Origin: Aristolochia californica
Taxonomy: Eukaryota; Streptophyta; Magnoliopsida; Piperales; Aristolochiaceae
Assembly: GCA_029961685.1 (NCBI GenBank)
Contig: JARWKL010000007.1
Span: 6,096,708 to 6,160,707, forward strand
Length of the DNA: 64,000 bases
Direction of reading: 5' to 3'
Positions 36,421 through 47,800 of this stretch are shown in pieces; position 1 is the first letter of the stretch, and every line of letters starts with the position of its first letter. Position numbers and translations under genes: made by a program. The notes beneath the pieces were generated by a model that did no database searches, was not told the origin of the DNA, and was given only the letters and a program-made list of their open reading frames with translations.

Positions 36421-38047
36421 TCCAGTTTCCTGGGACCACCCACCCGACCATTTGATAAAATGTGAAATACATTAAATTGACAACTTAGCCTCTCTCAACC
36501 AAACAAAAAGGTCTTAATACTGTTTTTTTTCTTAGATGGAGGAGGTTTATCAAAACAGCCTTAGTTTTACTTTAAAAAAAACAGTTTAAAAAAATCTTTC
36601 CATTTTCAAACTATTCTGAGTAAGGGCATGTGTGGTATATTTTCTTATGGTTCATATATTCACATCTTTACTATATGTTCATCCCAAGTTCGAAGTCGAT
36701 TTGTCAATAAGCTCATATTCAAGGTGATTAGGTTTGCCAAAAATGTTTGAATATGTTTTATCTTGTTTAAAAGGGGTTTCAAGTCCAAATCTGATCAATT
36801 GAAAAAAAAAAAATTGGGATTCCATGCATATTTGATCCAATTCAAGCCTATGAAGTATAGTTTTCTATGATTTGATGTACTTTTTGCTCTCTATAAACTT
36901 GATATTATTTCATATCTAATGTTACTATATCTTTATTTTTTTAACATGTTATTATTTCATATTTAATGTTACTATATCTTTATTTCTTTCTTTTGTTTAG
37001 CATGATTTAGATAATTCATCCATGTTTAAAGATAGTAATTTGTGTTTGAAGAGCCTCTTCGAATAATAGTCAAATCTGTTGTCTTATCCAAACTCGGGCC
37101 AAACTCGTCATTGGTTGGTTTTCACACACTATATTATCCAAAGGAGTTCTAAAGGCTAATCTAATCAATTGAAAATAAATCTAACTAGATCTTCTAAATA
37201 GTAAGTCAGGCCTAAATCTGATTTAATTCTAGGTAAATTTTTAAGTGTAAGTTAAAAGTAAGGGACACCTTTATCTGTATGTGAAACTTATTATTGAACT
37301 AGAAAAAAGGTTATTACAATATACTAGAATATTCATATTTTACCAAAATTAAGATCCTAGCACAAAGTTATTACCATTGCCATTTTTTTTCGGATACTAC
37401 TGGTAGCTTGGTTATGCAACTTGAAAGAAAAAATGACAACTAATGAGAAGTTAAAACATTATTCAAAGTAAAAAATTACAATCTACTTGTATAAAATATG
37501 TGAAGTTATTTATTTATTTGTTCATCATTATGTCGATTCTCTTATTGTGGAAAGGGATTGTTTAGTGGTTATCTCAATGCTCATGGCTTTCTAGACCTTC
37601 TTTTCCTCCTGTCTGGCAGCTTTGACATGTTTATGATAAGATCATTAATTATCATTTTAACTTGTAGTATCTTGGAACCATGTTCCTTGCTCTATCAATC
37701 ATTTAGTGAAGATGTTGACTAAGTTTGGAATTTCCCATTATGTCTTAATATGTTGAATGTCTTTACACAGGGGCATGAGTGTCCCTTCTTTGTTTTGTAA
37801 CCAACTCTTCTTAATGAAACTTTTGTAATTTAAAAAATATAAAGTTTTAATCAATAGGATGCCTCAATATTTGTCTACTTAGAGATTTTTTTTGTTTCTA
37901 ATTTTTATTTTCATGATCTTCTTCTCACTATGTTTTTCTTAGAGTGCAAGTAGATATTTTGGATGATTATGAAAACATATCTAACCTCACCAACAAAAGT
38001 GAGAAAGAAGTAATTAAACGGAACATGCACTCATGCCTCAAAATACT
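36421..38047. other. AT-rich intergenic DNA, possibly including a decayed LTR
   Basis: No gene seen. The part just before 38053 should be the 5' LTR of the copia element that follows, since it ends CCAACA next to a PBS, but its left border could not be found. Confidence 0.4.
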
Positions 38048-41030
38048 CCAACAATAGGTATCAGAGTAATGAGTTGTACATAAGGTGTTCTTGAAATTGT
38101 TTGTGTAGGAGCCGAAGTGTGGTGATTTGCATAGATATCGTCATTGACGTATATTGATATTGAGCAATTTGATGGAAAAGTGAATTTTAGAATGTGGCAT
38201 CATATGGTACTGAAGGACATTTTAGTGTAGATGAGAATATTTAAAACATTGGGGGGGGGAAAGAAATTGCCTTTAACAAAATATGATGCATGGGAGGAAT
38301 TGGAGATGAAGGCGATAAGCATCACTAGGTTGTGTTTGGCAGACGAAGGTCAATACAAATAAATTGGACGTCTTAAAAACAAAATTGCATCTCAAGAATC
38401 AATTGTATGGTCAAATCTACTAGACCAATAAGTTTAACAATCCAAGAGAAAAAAGACAAAATACTATTATTTTTGCAAACGAAAAAGGGCTTGTGAGAAA
38501 GCAATATCTAAAATGTCTTGAATACCAAAAGGAGCAAGATGTGGACCAAGCTATTGTGGCTTCGAATTTAAAGGATAATAGAGATGTTTTTTTTCTATCG
38601 CAACAAATATGGATTCTTTCTCTGATAATTGGATTCTTGATTTTGGTTCTTTTTATCATATTTGTCACCATAGGAGTTGGTTCAGCATTTTTGTTGCATA
38701 TAATGGTGGTACAATCCGTATGAGGGATAATGCAATGTGTAAAATGTTTATAGGGAATAAGCTTCAGTGGTATTTATGAGAGGGGCAAAGTATTTTTTCT
38801 CATTTATAGATGATTTTTCAAGGAAACTTTGTATATATTATATGAAGCAAAAATCCAATTTTTTTTCGAGGTTTGAGGAGTGAGAAGTAAAAATAGAAAA
38901 GCATATCGATAAGAATGTAAAGTGTTAGAGAACTAACGATGGTTGTGAGTTCACTTGAATGGGATCTACATATATTTTTTTAAAAACAAATGGTGCATCA
39001 TTTCACTACTCCAAGGACTTCTCAACAAAATGTAGTTGAAACAATGAATATAACGCTAGAAAGGGTAACGTATATGAGATTACTTGTAGCTTTGACGTGT
39101 TTTGAGCGGAGGCAGTAAATACAACTTGTTATGTCTTTAATAAGCCACTTTCCACAATTGTTGAATTTAAGGCATGATTATTGATTATTATAATATAAAA
39201 ATATTTGGATTTGTTGCTTAAGTTCGTGTGCAGGATGTTTAGGCCAAAAGTTGAGTTGAAATCCAAGCATTATAATTTTTTGGGATATGAGAAGGGAGTT
39301 GAAAGTCTTAGATCGTGGAACCCAAACTCAAAGAAATTGAAACTAATATTGATGAAGTATTTGATTAAATTTCTCTATTAAAAGGTGTACAAAATGAAGT
39401 GAAAGAAGAAAAGAATGGTTAGGCTACTATCGAGGTGAGTTGGAAAGTAAAAAAGAAAAAGAAAGATATTAGTATGCAACCCCCAGGTGACAGGGATGGT
39501 AGTATTTCCAACTAAGCAGTGTTTGACAATGAAGATGAGAAAGATGCCATTAATTAAGTTGCATACTTATATTTTTTTCAAGTGAAGCTTGGGATGAACA
39601 ATACTTGATGATGAACCCTATTGTATTGTTAAGGGGAAGGGAAGAAAATGTAAGCCTTCCAGTTCACATTGGGTTTGAGAATCTGGTTTCTTTTGCTTTG
39701 ACCGTGGGTATGGGTTGATCCAACCACATTTATTGAAGGAATAAAAGCTAAAGATAGCAATGAATGGTTGAATGCTATGAGAGAAGAGATGAAATATCTT
39801 CAAAAGAATCAAAATTGGGAGTAGGAAGATCTTCCCAAAAGGAAAAAGGCTAATGGTTATAAATATGTTTATAGAAAGAAAAGGGCTTCATTAAGGCAGA
39901 ACAACTATTATACACAATCACAAATTTTAGCTAAAGGATATATATGCGTAGAGTGAAGGTGTAGATTTCATCAAGTTTTTTATTTTTCCAGTGGTAAAAT
40001 ACCTAGTCAGGTCTTACTTCCGATTGAAACAATGTATGAAATGGAACTTGAACATTTAGATGTTAAAATCACTTTTCTCCATGATGAGTTAGATGGGGAG
40101 GTTTATATGGCACAACCAGAAAAATTGTGTTTTAAGGGTACAAAGAAGCTTGTGTGCAAGTTCAAAGATTTTTTTTACGGCCTTAAACAATCGCCAAGTT
40201 AAGGGTATATGTGGTTTGACACTTTCATGGTTAGTCATGGCTTTCACAAGAGTATGTATGATGTATGTGTCTATTTTTAATTTCTTCATGATGGTTATAT
40301 TATTCCATTGAAATTATATGTTAAAGATATATTTATTGTTTTTAAAGATTTGAATAACGTTAACAAGTAGAACCAAGAGCTAAGCATGGAATTTGACATG
40401 GAATGTTTAGGTGAAGCAAAGGAAATCCTACAGTATGAAGATATAGGAGCAATAAATATTGGAAGTTGTGGTTGCCTTAGAAAGGATACTCGAGTAAGCT
40501 TTAGCTGGGTCCAACATGAAGGAGCTAAACTTGTAAGTACTCCATTAGCACAACAATTTTAAGTTGTCAAATTTGTAATGTCCAAAAACCGACATAGAAA
40601 GGAGTGACATGCTTAAGGTATCATAATCTAATGTTGTGGAATGCTTTAATGTATTATACCTGATTTGTCACATGTAGTGAGTGTGGTAAATAGATATGAT
40701 AAGGTTGATCCTGGTAAATAGAATTTGAATATTTTAAAATGGATCTTCCATTATCTAAAAGGAGATTTAGTTATTTCGTATGGTAGGAGCATATGATGTA
40801 TTGTGGATGGTTATGTAGTTTCTATTTAAGCAAGGGAATTGGATAAATGGAGGTCCATGACAAATTTATTGTTTGTCTTTCCAAGTGGTCCTTTTTAGTT
40901 GAAAATCTATATAGCAGAACACAATTGCATTATATACCCCTAATGTTGAATATGTAGTTGCCATTGAAGCAACTAAGGAGGTTGTGTGGCTTCAAGGTAA
41001 GAAACATTGAAGCGCTTCATTCTATATTTC
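38048..41030 (+). mobile_element. Second Ty1/copia element, heavily decayed
   Basis: An LTR-like end CCAACA (38048-38053) is followed by AGGTATCAGAG, close to the initiator-Met PBS. Then in order come: gag (YIDIEQFDGKVNFRMWH at about 38150-38200); integrase remnants (DDFSRKLCIYYMK near 38810); reverse transcriptase (DSNEWLNAMREEMKYLQKNQ near 39755, EHLDVKITFLHDELDGEVYM near 40051 and FYGLKQSPS near 40174); and an RNase H tail with NVEYVVAIEATKEVVWLQ near 40945. Many stops and frameshifts separate the pieces. No matching 3' LTR was recognised. It is not active. Confidence 0.8.
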
Positions 41031-41188
41031 TAATATGTATACTTGTTTCCATCTAATTGTGGTGATTTAAAGACAGATAGGCTAGTGACAAAGGTTTGGG
41101 AATGAATAGGGTCAGCCATATTGTAGGATCTTTGATATTCCATCTGTGACCAACCAAATCAGAGTATACTTACTTTGATAACACTTGT

Positions 41189-42933
41189 TAGATCCACAAG
41201 GATAAATGTAAAGAGGGGTTGAATAGGTTTATCAAAAAATTTGGCTAATCTTTTAAACTAAAAGTAATAAAACAATAAACCAAGCATTCCAAAATTCACG
41301 TGTATTTTTATAGAGGTTCACAAGTATACATTGTCTCAAATTGCTACTCCTAGGTATTTGTGTTAGGAATTAAACGCCCTAATTCCAAACTAACGATAGC
41401 AATAATAATAAACGCAAAAGAAGGAAAAAGTAAGAACGAAAAAAACACAACAAGATTTATACAAGTTCACCTCAAAGTAGGACTACGTTCTGTCTTTCAC
41501 CGCTGCAGTAATCCACTATGAAGATGAAATAGTTTACCAAAGAGATTGTATACACTTACAAGTATTATTTTTCTCTAACATCTCTCGGCCGCAACTGATA
41601 CTCCTTGGATGATAAAACCCTAATAGCGGTGCCCCAAATATAAAGAGGAAACTAGAGCAACGACAATACAAAATTAAAATTTCTAAACTACCCTTCATAA
41701 AACAACAGTTAATATATCATGAACCGACTCAACGTTGGGCGTTGATTTGGCTCCACAACTTAACAATTTGCACCTCAGAATTAATATGAATTCGGCAAAT
41801 GACATCTACAATAACAAACTCCAAAGGTCCAACTAGAACACCTACTTAACACATTATTCTTAAGGCCAACAACTACTAGGTAAGAGGCACCAAGACTCTG
41901 AATATGGATTTTCAACAATAATTACCAATAAGCTTATCCAGGTCTTTATTGATTTACAACACAAAAAGGAACACTTGCTTTTCAGTTAAACTCAAAGCCT
42001 CTTAAATCAAGCACATAGTACAATATTAATAAGCACACACAAAAATACACCCACTCGTAGATGATTCTGCCACAATTAACTAAATGATTCAATCTGAAAT
42101 GAATGATTTCAAAATAGAGTAGAGTGATATTTACAAAAAAAAAAAAAAAAAAACAGAGTTCAAAAGGTTGTGGGATTTGCCCTTTAATTGAAATATATTA
42201 CTGTAGACTCAAAATCAAAAACTTCTAAACAAAGCAAGATGATTTCAAAATACATCCGGGCCAAATTTATATCAAAACTACTAAGTAGGCAAATGGACTC
42301 AAATTAAAAACACAAATATTTAAATCTTTTGAAGTGCTCCAGGTTTAATACTTTTCTAAAATCACAAATTATAAAGGAAATGCAAAGAGTGTGTGAGAAT
42401 ATTCATTTCACTATAGAAATTGGTCATACTTCATGTGGAGCATGAAAAAACTGTTTAAAAATAATATTAAAGAGTCTAAAAACTAGTGTGAATCGTTTCT
42501 CCTTGAAAATGGCACTTTCTCATTTTATAAAAGTCAGCCAAATTGATTACAAAGCTTCAAAAAATATTGTAAATTTATGATTTGAGCTATTAAATAAGTA
42601 GATAGATCACTTGCATATTATGGTGTCCTATGATGGATGAATCGAATATCTGCAGCATTTTCAAAATTTTGTCTTTGATAATATTGTTTGATCAATTAGG
42701 GTCCAATTAGATAATCTCCATAATCTGTGTTTTCTTTATTTCTTTAAGTCATCTGCATGACTGGTTGATTGGATGCTTGCGGTGCCTTTTCTCTCTCATG
42801 GAGTTCGGACGAGGCAAATCCGGTCCAATGACTCTCTTTAAAGCTTCAAGTTTCCCTTTGACCTTCATTGCATGGGTCATTTAGTTGCTTGGGCAAATGA
42901 CCCTTAATAGATGTTTTTCTTTACTATCATCTA
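41189..42933. mobile_element. LTR-like repeat DNA hosting other insertions
   Basis: Begins TGTTAGATCCACAAGG and soon reads GAGGGGTTGAATAGG, a pattern common near the 5' tip of long plant LTRs. It holds a solo LTR at 41361-41765, and the hAT element at 42942 sits in or beside it. No coding fragment was seen. The identity is inferred and the right border is unknown. Confidence 0.35.
41361..41765 (-). mobile_element. Solo LTR with 5-bp target duplication
   Basis: On the plus strand it runs TGTTAGGAATTAAACG...CCACAACTTAACA, 405 bp, flanked by ATTTG at 41356-41360 and 41766-41770. On the minus strand it is the same family as the solo LTR at 29809-30295. There is no internal sequence next to it, so it most likely arose by recombination between the two LTRs of a full element. 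Confidence 0.9.
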
Positions 42934-42941
42934 GTCATATG

Positions 42942-44801
42942 TAGGGGTGGCATCGAACCGAGCTGGTTCGCGAGCGGCTCGAGCTCGGCTCGGTTCTGTC
43001 TCGGTTCAATTCAATTTATCTGAATCTCAAACCAAGTTTGAGATCCAGATAAAGCTTGTTTGTGTTAACGAAACGAGCTCGATCGAACCATGGTTCGGTT
43101 CGAAAACTTGCGAGATGCCTCATTAACGGGTTCGAGAGTCGGGGACTCAGGAGCGGGAGAGTGAGAGCAAGGGGGGGGAAATTCTTCCTCCTCTCGTCAC
43201 CGCCGAGCCCCTTCATCCGTTGTTGTCACCGTCAACAGCTGCTCGTCAGCCGCCTTCGCCACTTGGTTCCATTTTCTTCCTTCAATTTCTTCCTCCCCTC
43301 ATCTACCTTCGCCTCTATTTCCATCGTCGTCGTCATCCCCAATGGCAGGTCCTGCGCCGCTAGACCCCTTCCTTCGGCATCATCTTAATAGAGAAAACCA
43401 AAAACCAAAGACCTAAGTTAAAAGGGGAAAATAATTCCCCCCCCCCCCCTGCGCGCGAAAACGATTTCACACGTGCAAGATCATAAACAAGTGAGAAAAA
43501 AAACTCTTTCTTAAACTCCAGTTGTCTCTTCCTCATGACTCTTGAAGAAATTGAAAAGACATTTTAGTAGAAATACATTCCTAGGGACTATTAGTATTTT
43601 TTTCAAAAAATGTTGAAAATACATTTTTAGTAGAAATATGGTTCTAGGGACTATTAATGCCTCATGTTTTTTGGAAACATTTTTCTAATTGAAAATTCTT
43701 TTTAAAAAATCATATAATTTTCTAAGTAAGATTTTCTTGCCAAGATGGGCTAGAAAACTGTATAGAAAATTTTTGAATAAGTATTTGACAGTTGATGTTG
43801 TAATACTTTTAGCATTAGGAAATTTTTATAGCAATTTTGTGTTTGATATTTTATTTGATTAAAAATTTATCAATAAGTATAGTAATATATTAGATTGATT
43901 ATTAATTTTTATTTATTTTCCTAGAAGAGGCAATAAGAGGTCCATTTAAGTTTCCTAAGAAAATTTTAAAATATTTCTTGTAAATTTCTAGTAAGTCACT
44001 ACATGTAATAGGATTTTATTGAAAGGACTTTTTGGAAATATGTATCATAGGAATTTTCAACCAGGGTCACTAAGGAGGTCATATTAAATTTATGGCCAGA
44101 TTCAAAAATTACAAAATAATCTAGACAACATTTGGGGTAAAAAAAATTAATATTGGTGCATTCTAATCCATTATCGAGATTCAATCCTGAACCTCCCTAT
44201 CATTTTTTTTAAATATATGCATAATTTTATATATAATTTATTTGACATATATTTTATCTAGAGTATTAAATGTAGGTTAAACTCGAACTCGGTTAAAATT
44301 ATTATGCTTGGGCTCGATTATAATTTTAGCCTTGAGGTTAGGGTCGCCTCAATCTCGAGTTCGAAATATTTAAATCATGTTCGGCTCAAACATAGGAAGG
44401 TTAAGACTCATTTGGATTCGATGTCACCCTTATACCCAATTTTAAGTAGAGGTCATGCCCAATTTTATGTAGAGGTCATGCCTAATTTTATGTAAAATGT
44501 ATGCCCAATTTTATGTAAAATGTAAGCATAATTTTATATACAATTTATTTGACATGTTTTTTTTTAAAGTTTTAAAAGTATGTTGGAGCTCGAACCCTAG
44601 ACATGTATCTTTTTAAAAAGTTTTAAATGAATGTTGAAGCTCGAGCTCGGCTCGAACTGGGTTAAAATTATTGGGCTCGAGCTCGATAACAATTTTAGGC
44701 TCGAGCCTGGGCTTGGTTCGAGCTCGAGTTCAAAATGTTTAAATCAAGTTCGACTCGAACATAAGCAGGTTCGGGCTAGGCTCGGCTCGATGCCACCCCT
44801 A
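42942..44801. mobile_element. Non-autonomous hAT element with perfect 8-bp target duplication
   Basis: Terminal inverted repeats TAGGGGTGGCATCGA and TCGATGCCACCCCTA bound 1860 bp. GTCATATG precedes it (42934-42941) and follows it (44802-44809). The 8-bp duplication and TAGGGGTGGC tip identify hAT. Subterminal DNA is dense in GAGCTCG/CTCGGCTCG motifs, typical of transposase binding regions. No transposase is encoded. A GC-rich Ser/Pro-rich open frame (43056-43388) and a C run (43436-43449) lie inside. The 3' subterminal block occurs twice (about 44211-44432 and 44512-44801). Confidence 0.92.
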
Positions 44802-44809
44802 GTCATATG

Positions 44810-47800
44810 CAATTCGATAAGTCGGCCTTCCCCGTGGTCTCCTCTTCCAATCTTCATGCTTTTATAAAGAAAACAGTCAAGCCCATTCTCCCTCCTATCA
44901 TTTGACTTGGGCGTTGATAGGCAGTTAGACAACATTTGCAAATTTTAGAGGCTGCCACTCGAATTTTTGTATGCATCATTCGGTAGAGTATAATCTGATT
45001 GGACAATTGATCTACCATTTTTTCTAATATTTTTTATCAAATTCGGTCATTCATATTTCTTAATTAGTTCTTAATTATTGGTCATCATCAAAATTAACAT
45101 CATGAAAATCTTTTGGGCCAACAACGATAACCAATGAGAAGTTAACACATTACCAATAATGAAGAGTGAGCTTTAGTTTTCTCTTCATATCTAAAACAGC
45201 TATCTAGGAGCCTCTTTATCTCTTTAAACACCCATTTTAAATGAGAAATTGTGGTGACAATTGTTGATGTAAAAAATCCCAGAACTATTTGATCCAGTCA
45301 TCTTCATCTCCTTATAATTTCCACTTATTTCTTACTACCAATAGTGGCATTTGCACTTATCTTCATCTCCAATGAAATCTTAAATGTTATCCACCTGATT
45401 CCACTTGCTGCAATCCTTTTTTTTTTTTTTTTTTGAATGTTGTTTACATATGCACACTACTTCCCTTTCCATCTGTATTTATTAATCAATTCCAAGTGCA
45501 CCCCATTGAAGTTGTTGGCTTTGCATTAGGGAAATTAAATTGCAATAAATTACACCTTAGAGATATAATTGATTCTTTGAAAAGCCTAATGGTCCTTGTT
45601 CATAACGTTTCGTCCCAAATTTGATGATAACAAGTTGATTATGGATGAATATTATACATGTGTGGAAGTTCATTAATTTAAACTTTCATGAATCAGTATT
45701 GATAAAGTCAGTAATCAGAATCTTAGACCAAATTATTTTTAATTCATTATCTCCAGCCATTGCCAGGATTTAGAATCTTTGTTAGAGAACACCTCAATTG
45801 TTTGGAGACCAAATCATTGATCTTGGTTTGTTTTATTCCTTGGTTTTATTAGAAGGGAATCATTTGCATGCTCAAGTGTTCTTACCACTTTTTTCTTAGT
45901 CAAAATCCTGGCAATTAAGACCGATACATGACAAAATCTCAGTGACTCAAGACTATTGCTGCTTACTGATATTGATACCTTAGCATGTTCTTCTAAACAC
46001 TGAAAACATGATAAACGGAGAATTAAGACCGATACATGATAAACCGTGTAGCTAAACCGGAGTAGACATGTTTAGAAGTGTAATTAACTAGCAGAACCAG
46101 TTGATTTGTTGAAGTTTGAACTCATTTTAATGTCATCAATTTCTTTACCTGTTCTATTTGTCTTAGTCAACCTCAATACCATCAGATCTAAACAACAGCA
46201 AGAATGTAATAATACTGAAATCAAAATGTTTATTATATTATAGCCTCATCTAATTCATGTCAAATAATCAATCAAGCTATCTTCTCAGTACCCCAAGACT
46301 AGGGTCTTTGGGTACTCTTCAGTGGTAGTTGAGCCAACAAAGATATGAGGATGTAGCGTGCAAATTTTGTCATGCGTAAGCATTGCTGCTCATGAACTAG
46401 ATTAAAAAAAGACTGAAAATTTCACATACTGGAGTAAATAATTATCTTTGTCCAGAATGTTGGGCATAACGGTTGAGAAAACTCTCACCAAGGCAAACTA
46501 CTGAACATAACATTTCTCTCTTTGTTCTTCTTTTTGTTTGGTTTGAGCATTGACTGAGATCCTTTGATTTAACTCTTGTTCTTTTCTTTTTTGTTTTTTC
46601 TTCACAAGATCTCTTGCCCTTGATTTTATTTATGATTCTTGATTAGAAGTGAAGCTTGATCTTCAAGGATTCTTGGTTTTGGATAGTCATTGATTGAAGA
46701 TTAATTGGTGGACTATTTGAGTCATTCAAGATGAATAGCAAGTTAAATAACTGGTTCTAGAAGCAACTGAAGCAATGCTTCTGGGTTTTCTCCAGAAACC
46801 CTTAACTAATAACCAATAAGCTCACTTGCCATGAAACTGATTTTTTTGTTCTCAGGGGAATTTTGTCAGCAACTTTTCCAACTCAAGCAATTGCTATTTC
46901 TTGTAGCTAATGAAGAGTGAGGTTTAGTTTTTTTAACTGAAACCTTTAGTAAATAAACGAAAACTAACCAATTGAAGGTATTGCCATTGAAGTAGAATAA
47001 GATTGATTGTAACATACCCTTTACAATCGACCAAAGCTGACCGGATTCCTTCTCTCAAAATTGATCTTAATCTCTGACTACTAAGAAAATTGAATTTCTT
47101 TGCATACATAGGGTGTCTTCTTACCCACCCTTTCTCTCTCTAACTTAATTACATACAGAAATGATAACAGAAGGAAAGAAAATGAATAAATAGGGTTACT
47201 CCAACAATCAAGTGATGTACATGACTTTAAGGAGAATAATACCTCACAAATGAGACATATTTGATAAGTACCCTTCTCAGGGACAAATCTTCAAACAATT
47301 CACGTACGTGTTGTTGTTGTTAGTGGGTCTCTCTCTCCCCACCAACTGGAAAGGTTCTTTTTTTTTATTTTTTCTGCGACAATAGTCTTCTTCTTGTGTT
47401 TGATCGCCATTAGTATAAGCAATGATACCTGCGATTAAACCCATAGTGGATAGAGCCAGAGTGTTCGTATCTGGGTGCAAATAAACAAATATATAGAGTA
47501 TTATATACCATGGTAAGAGATGAATAAACCATGATCAGTCCCACGTGAGGGTGGAACACCTGGTTCAGAGCCATTGGAAGAGAAAACATCTCGCTTAAAC
47601 ACAGTCATTATCATTGAAATTGCAAAGATATGATGAACTTAGCATAGATTCAGAGGGCCTACAGCTTCATTTTTATATGTATTTATTCACTCCCTGAAAA
47701 GGGAAGTAATCCTTAAAATACACAGAGAACTACGCCTCACGTGTATAGGATATTGTCTTTGGTACCCTCTTGGAGTAGTTTAGTTAGAATATTATGTAAT

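Noticed and set aside
36118..36472. Two repeated minus-strand frames with the same peptide
   Set aside because: They are by-products of the tandem array. No known domain, and neighbouring units do not keep the frame.
47277..47480. 67-codon minus-strand frame (LALSTMGLIAGIIAYTNGDQ)
   Set aside because: The first part looks exon-like, but the rest is Lys- and Asn-rich low complexity. No family and no supported splice partners, so it is not called as a gene.
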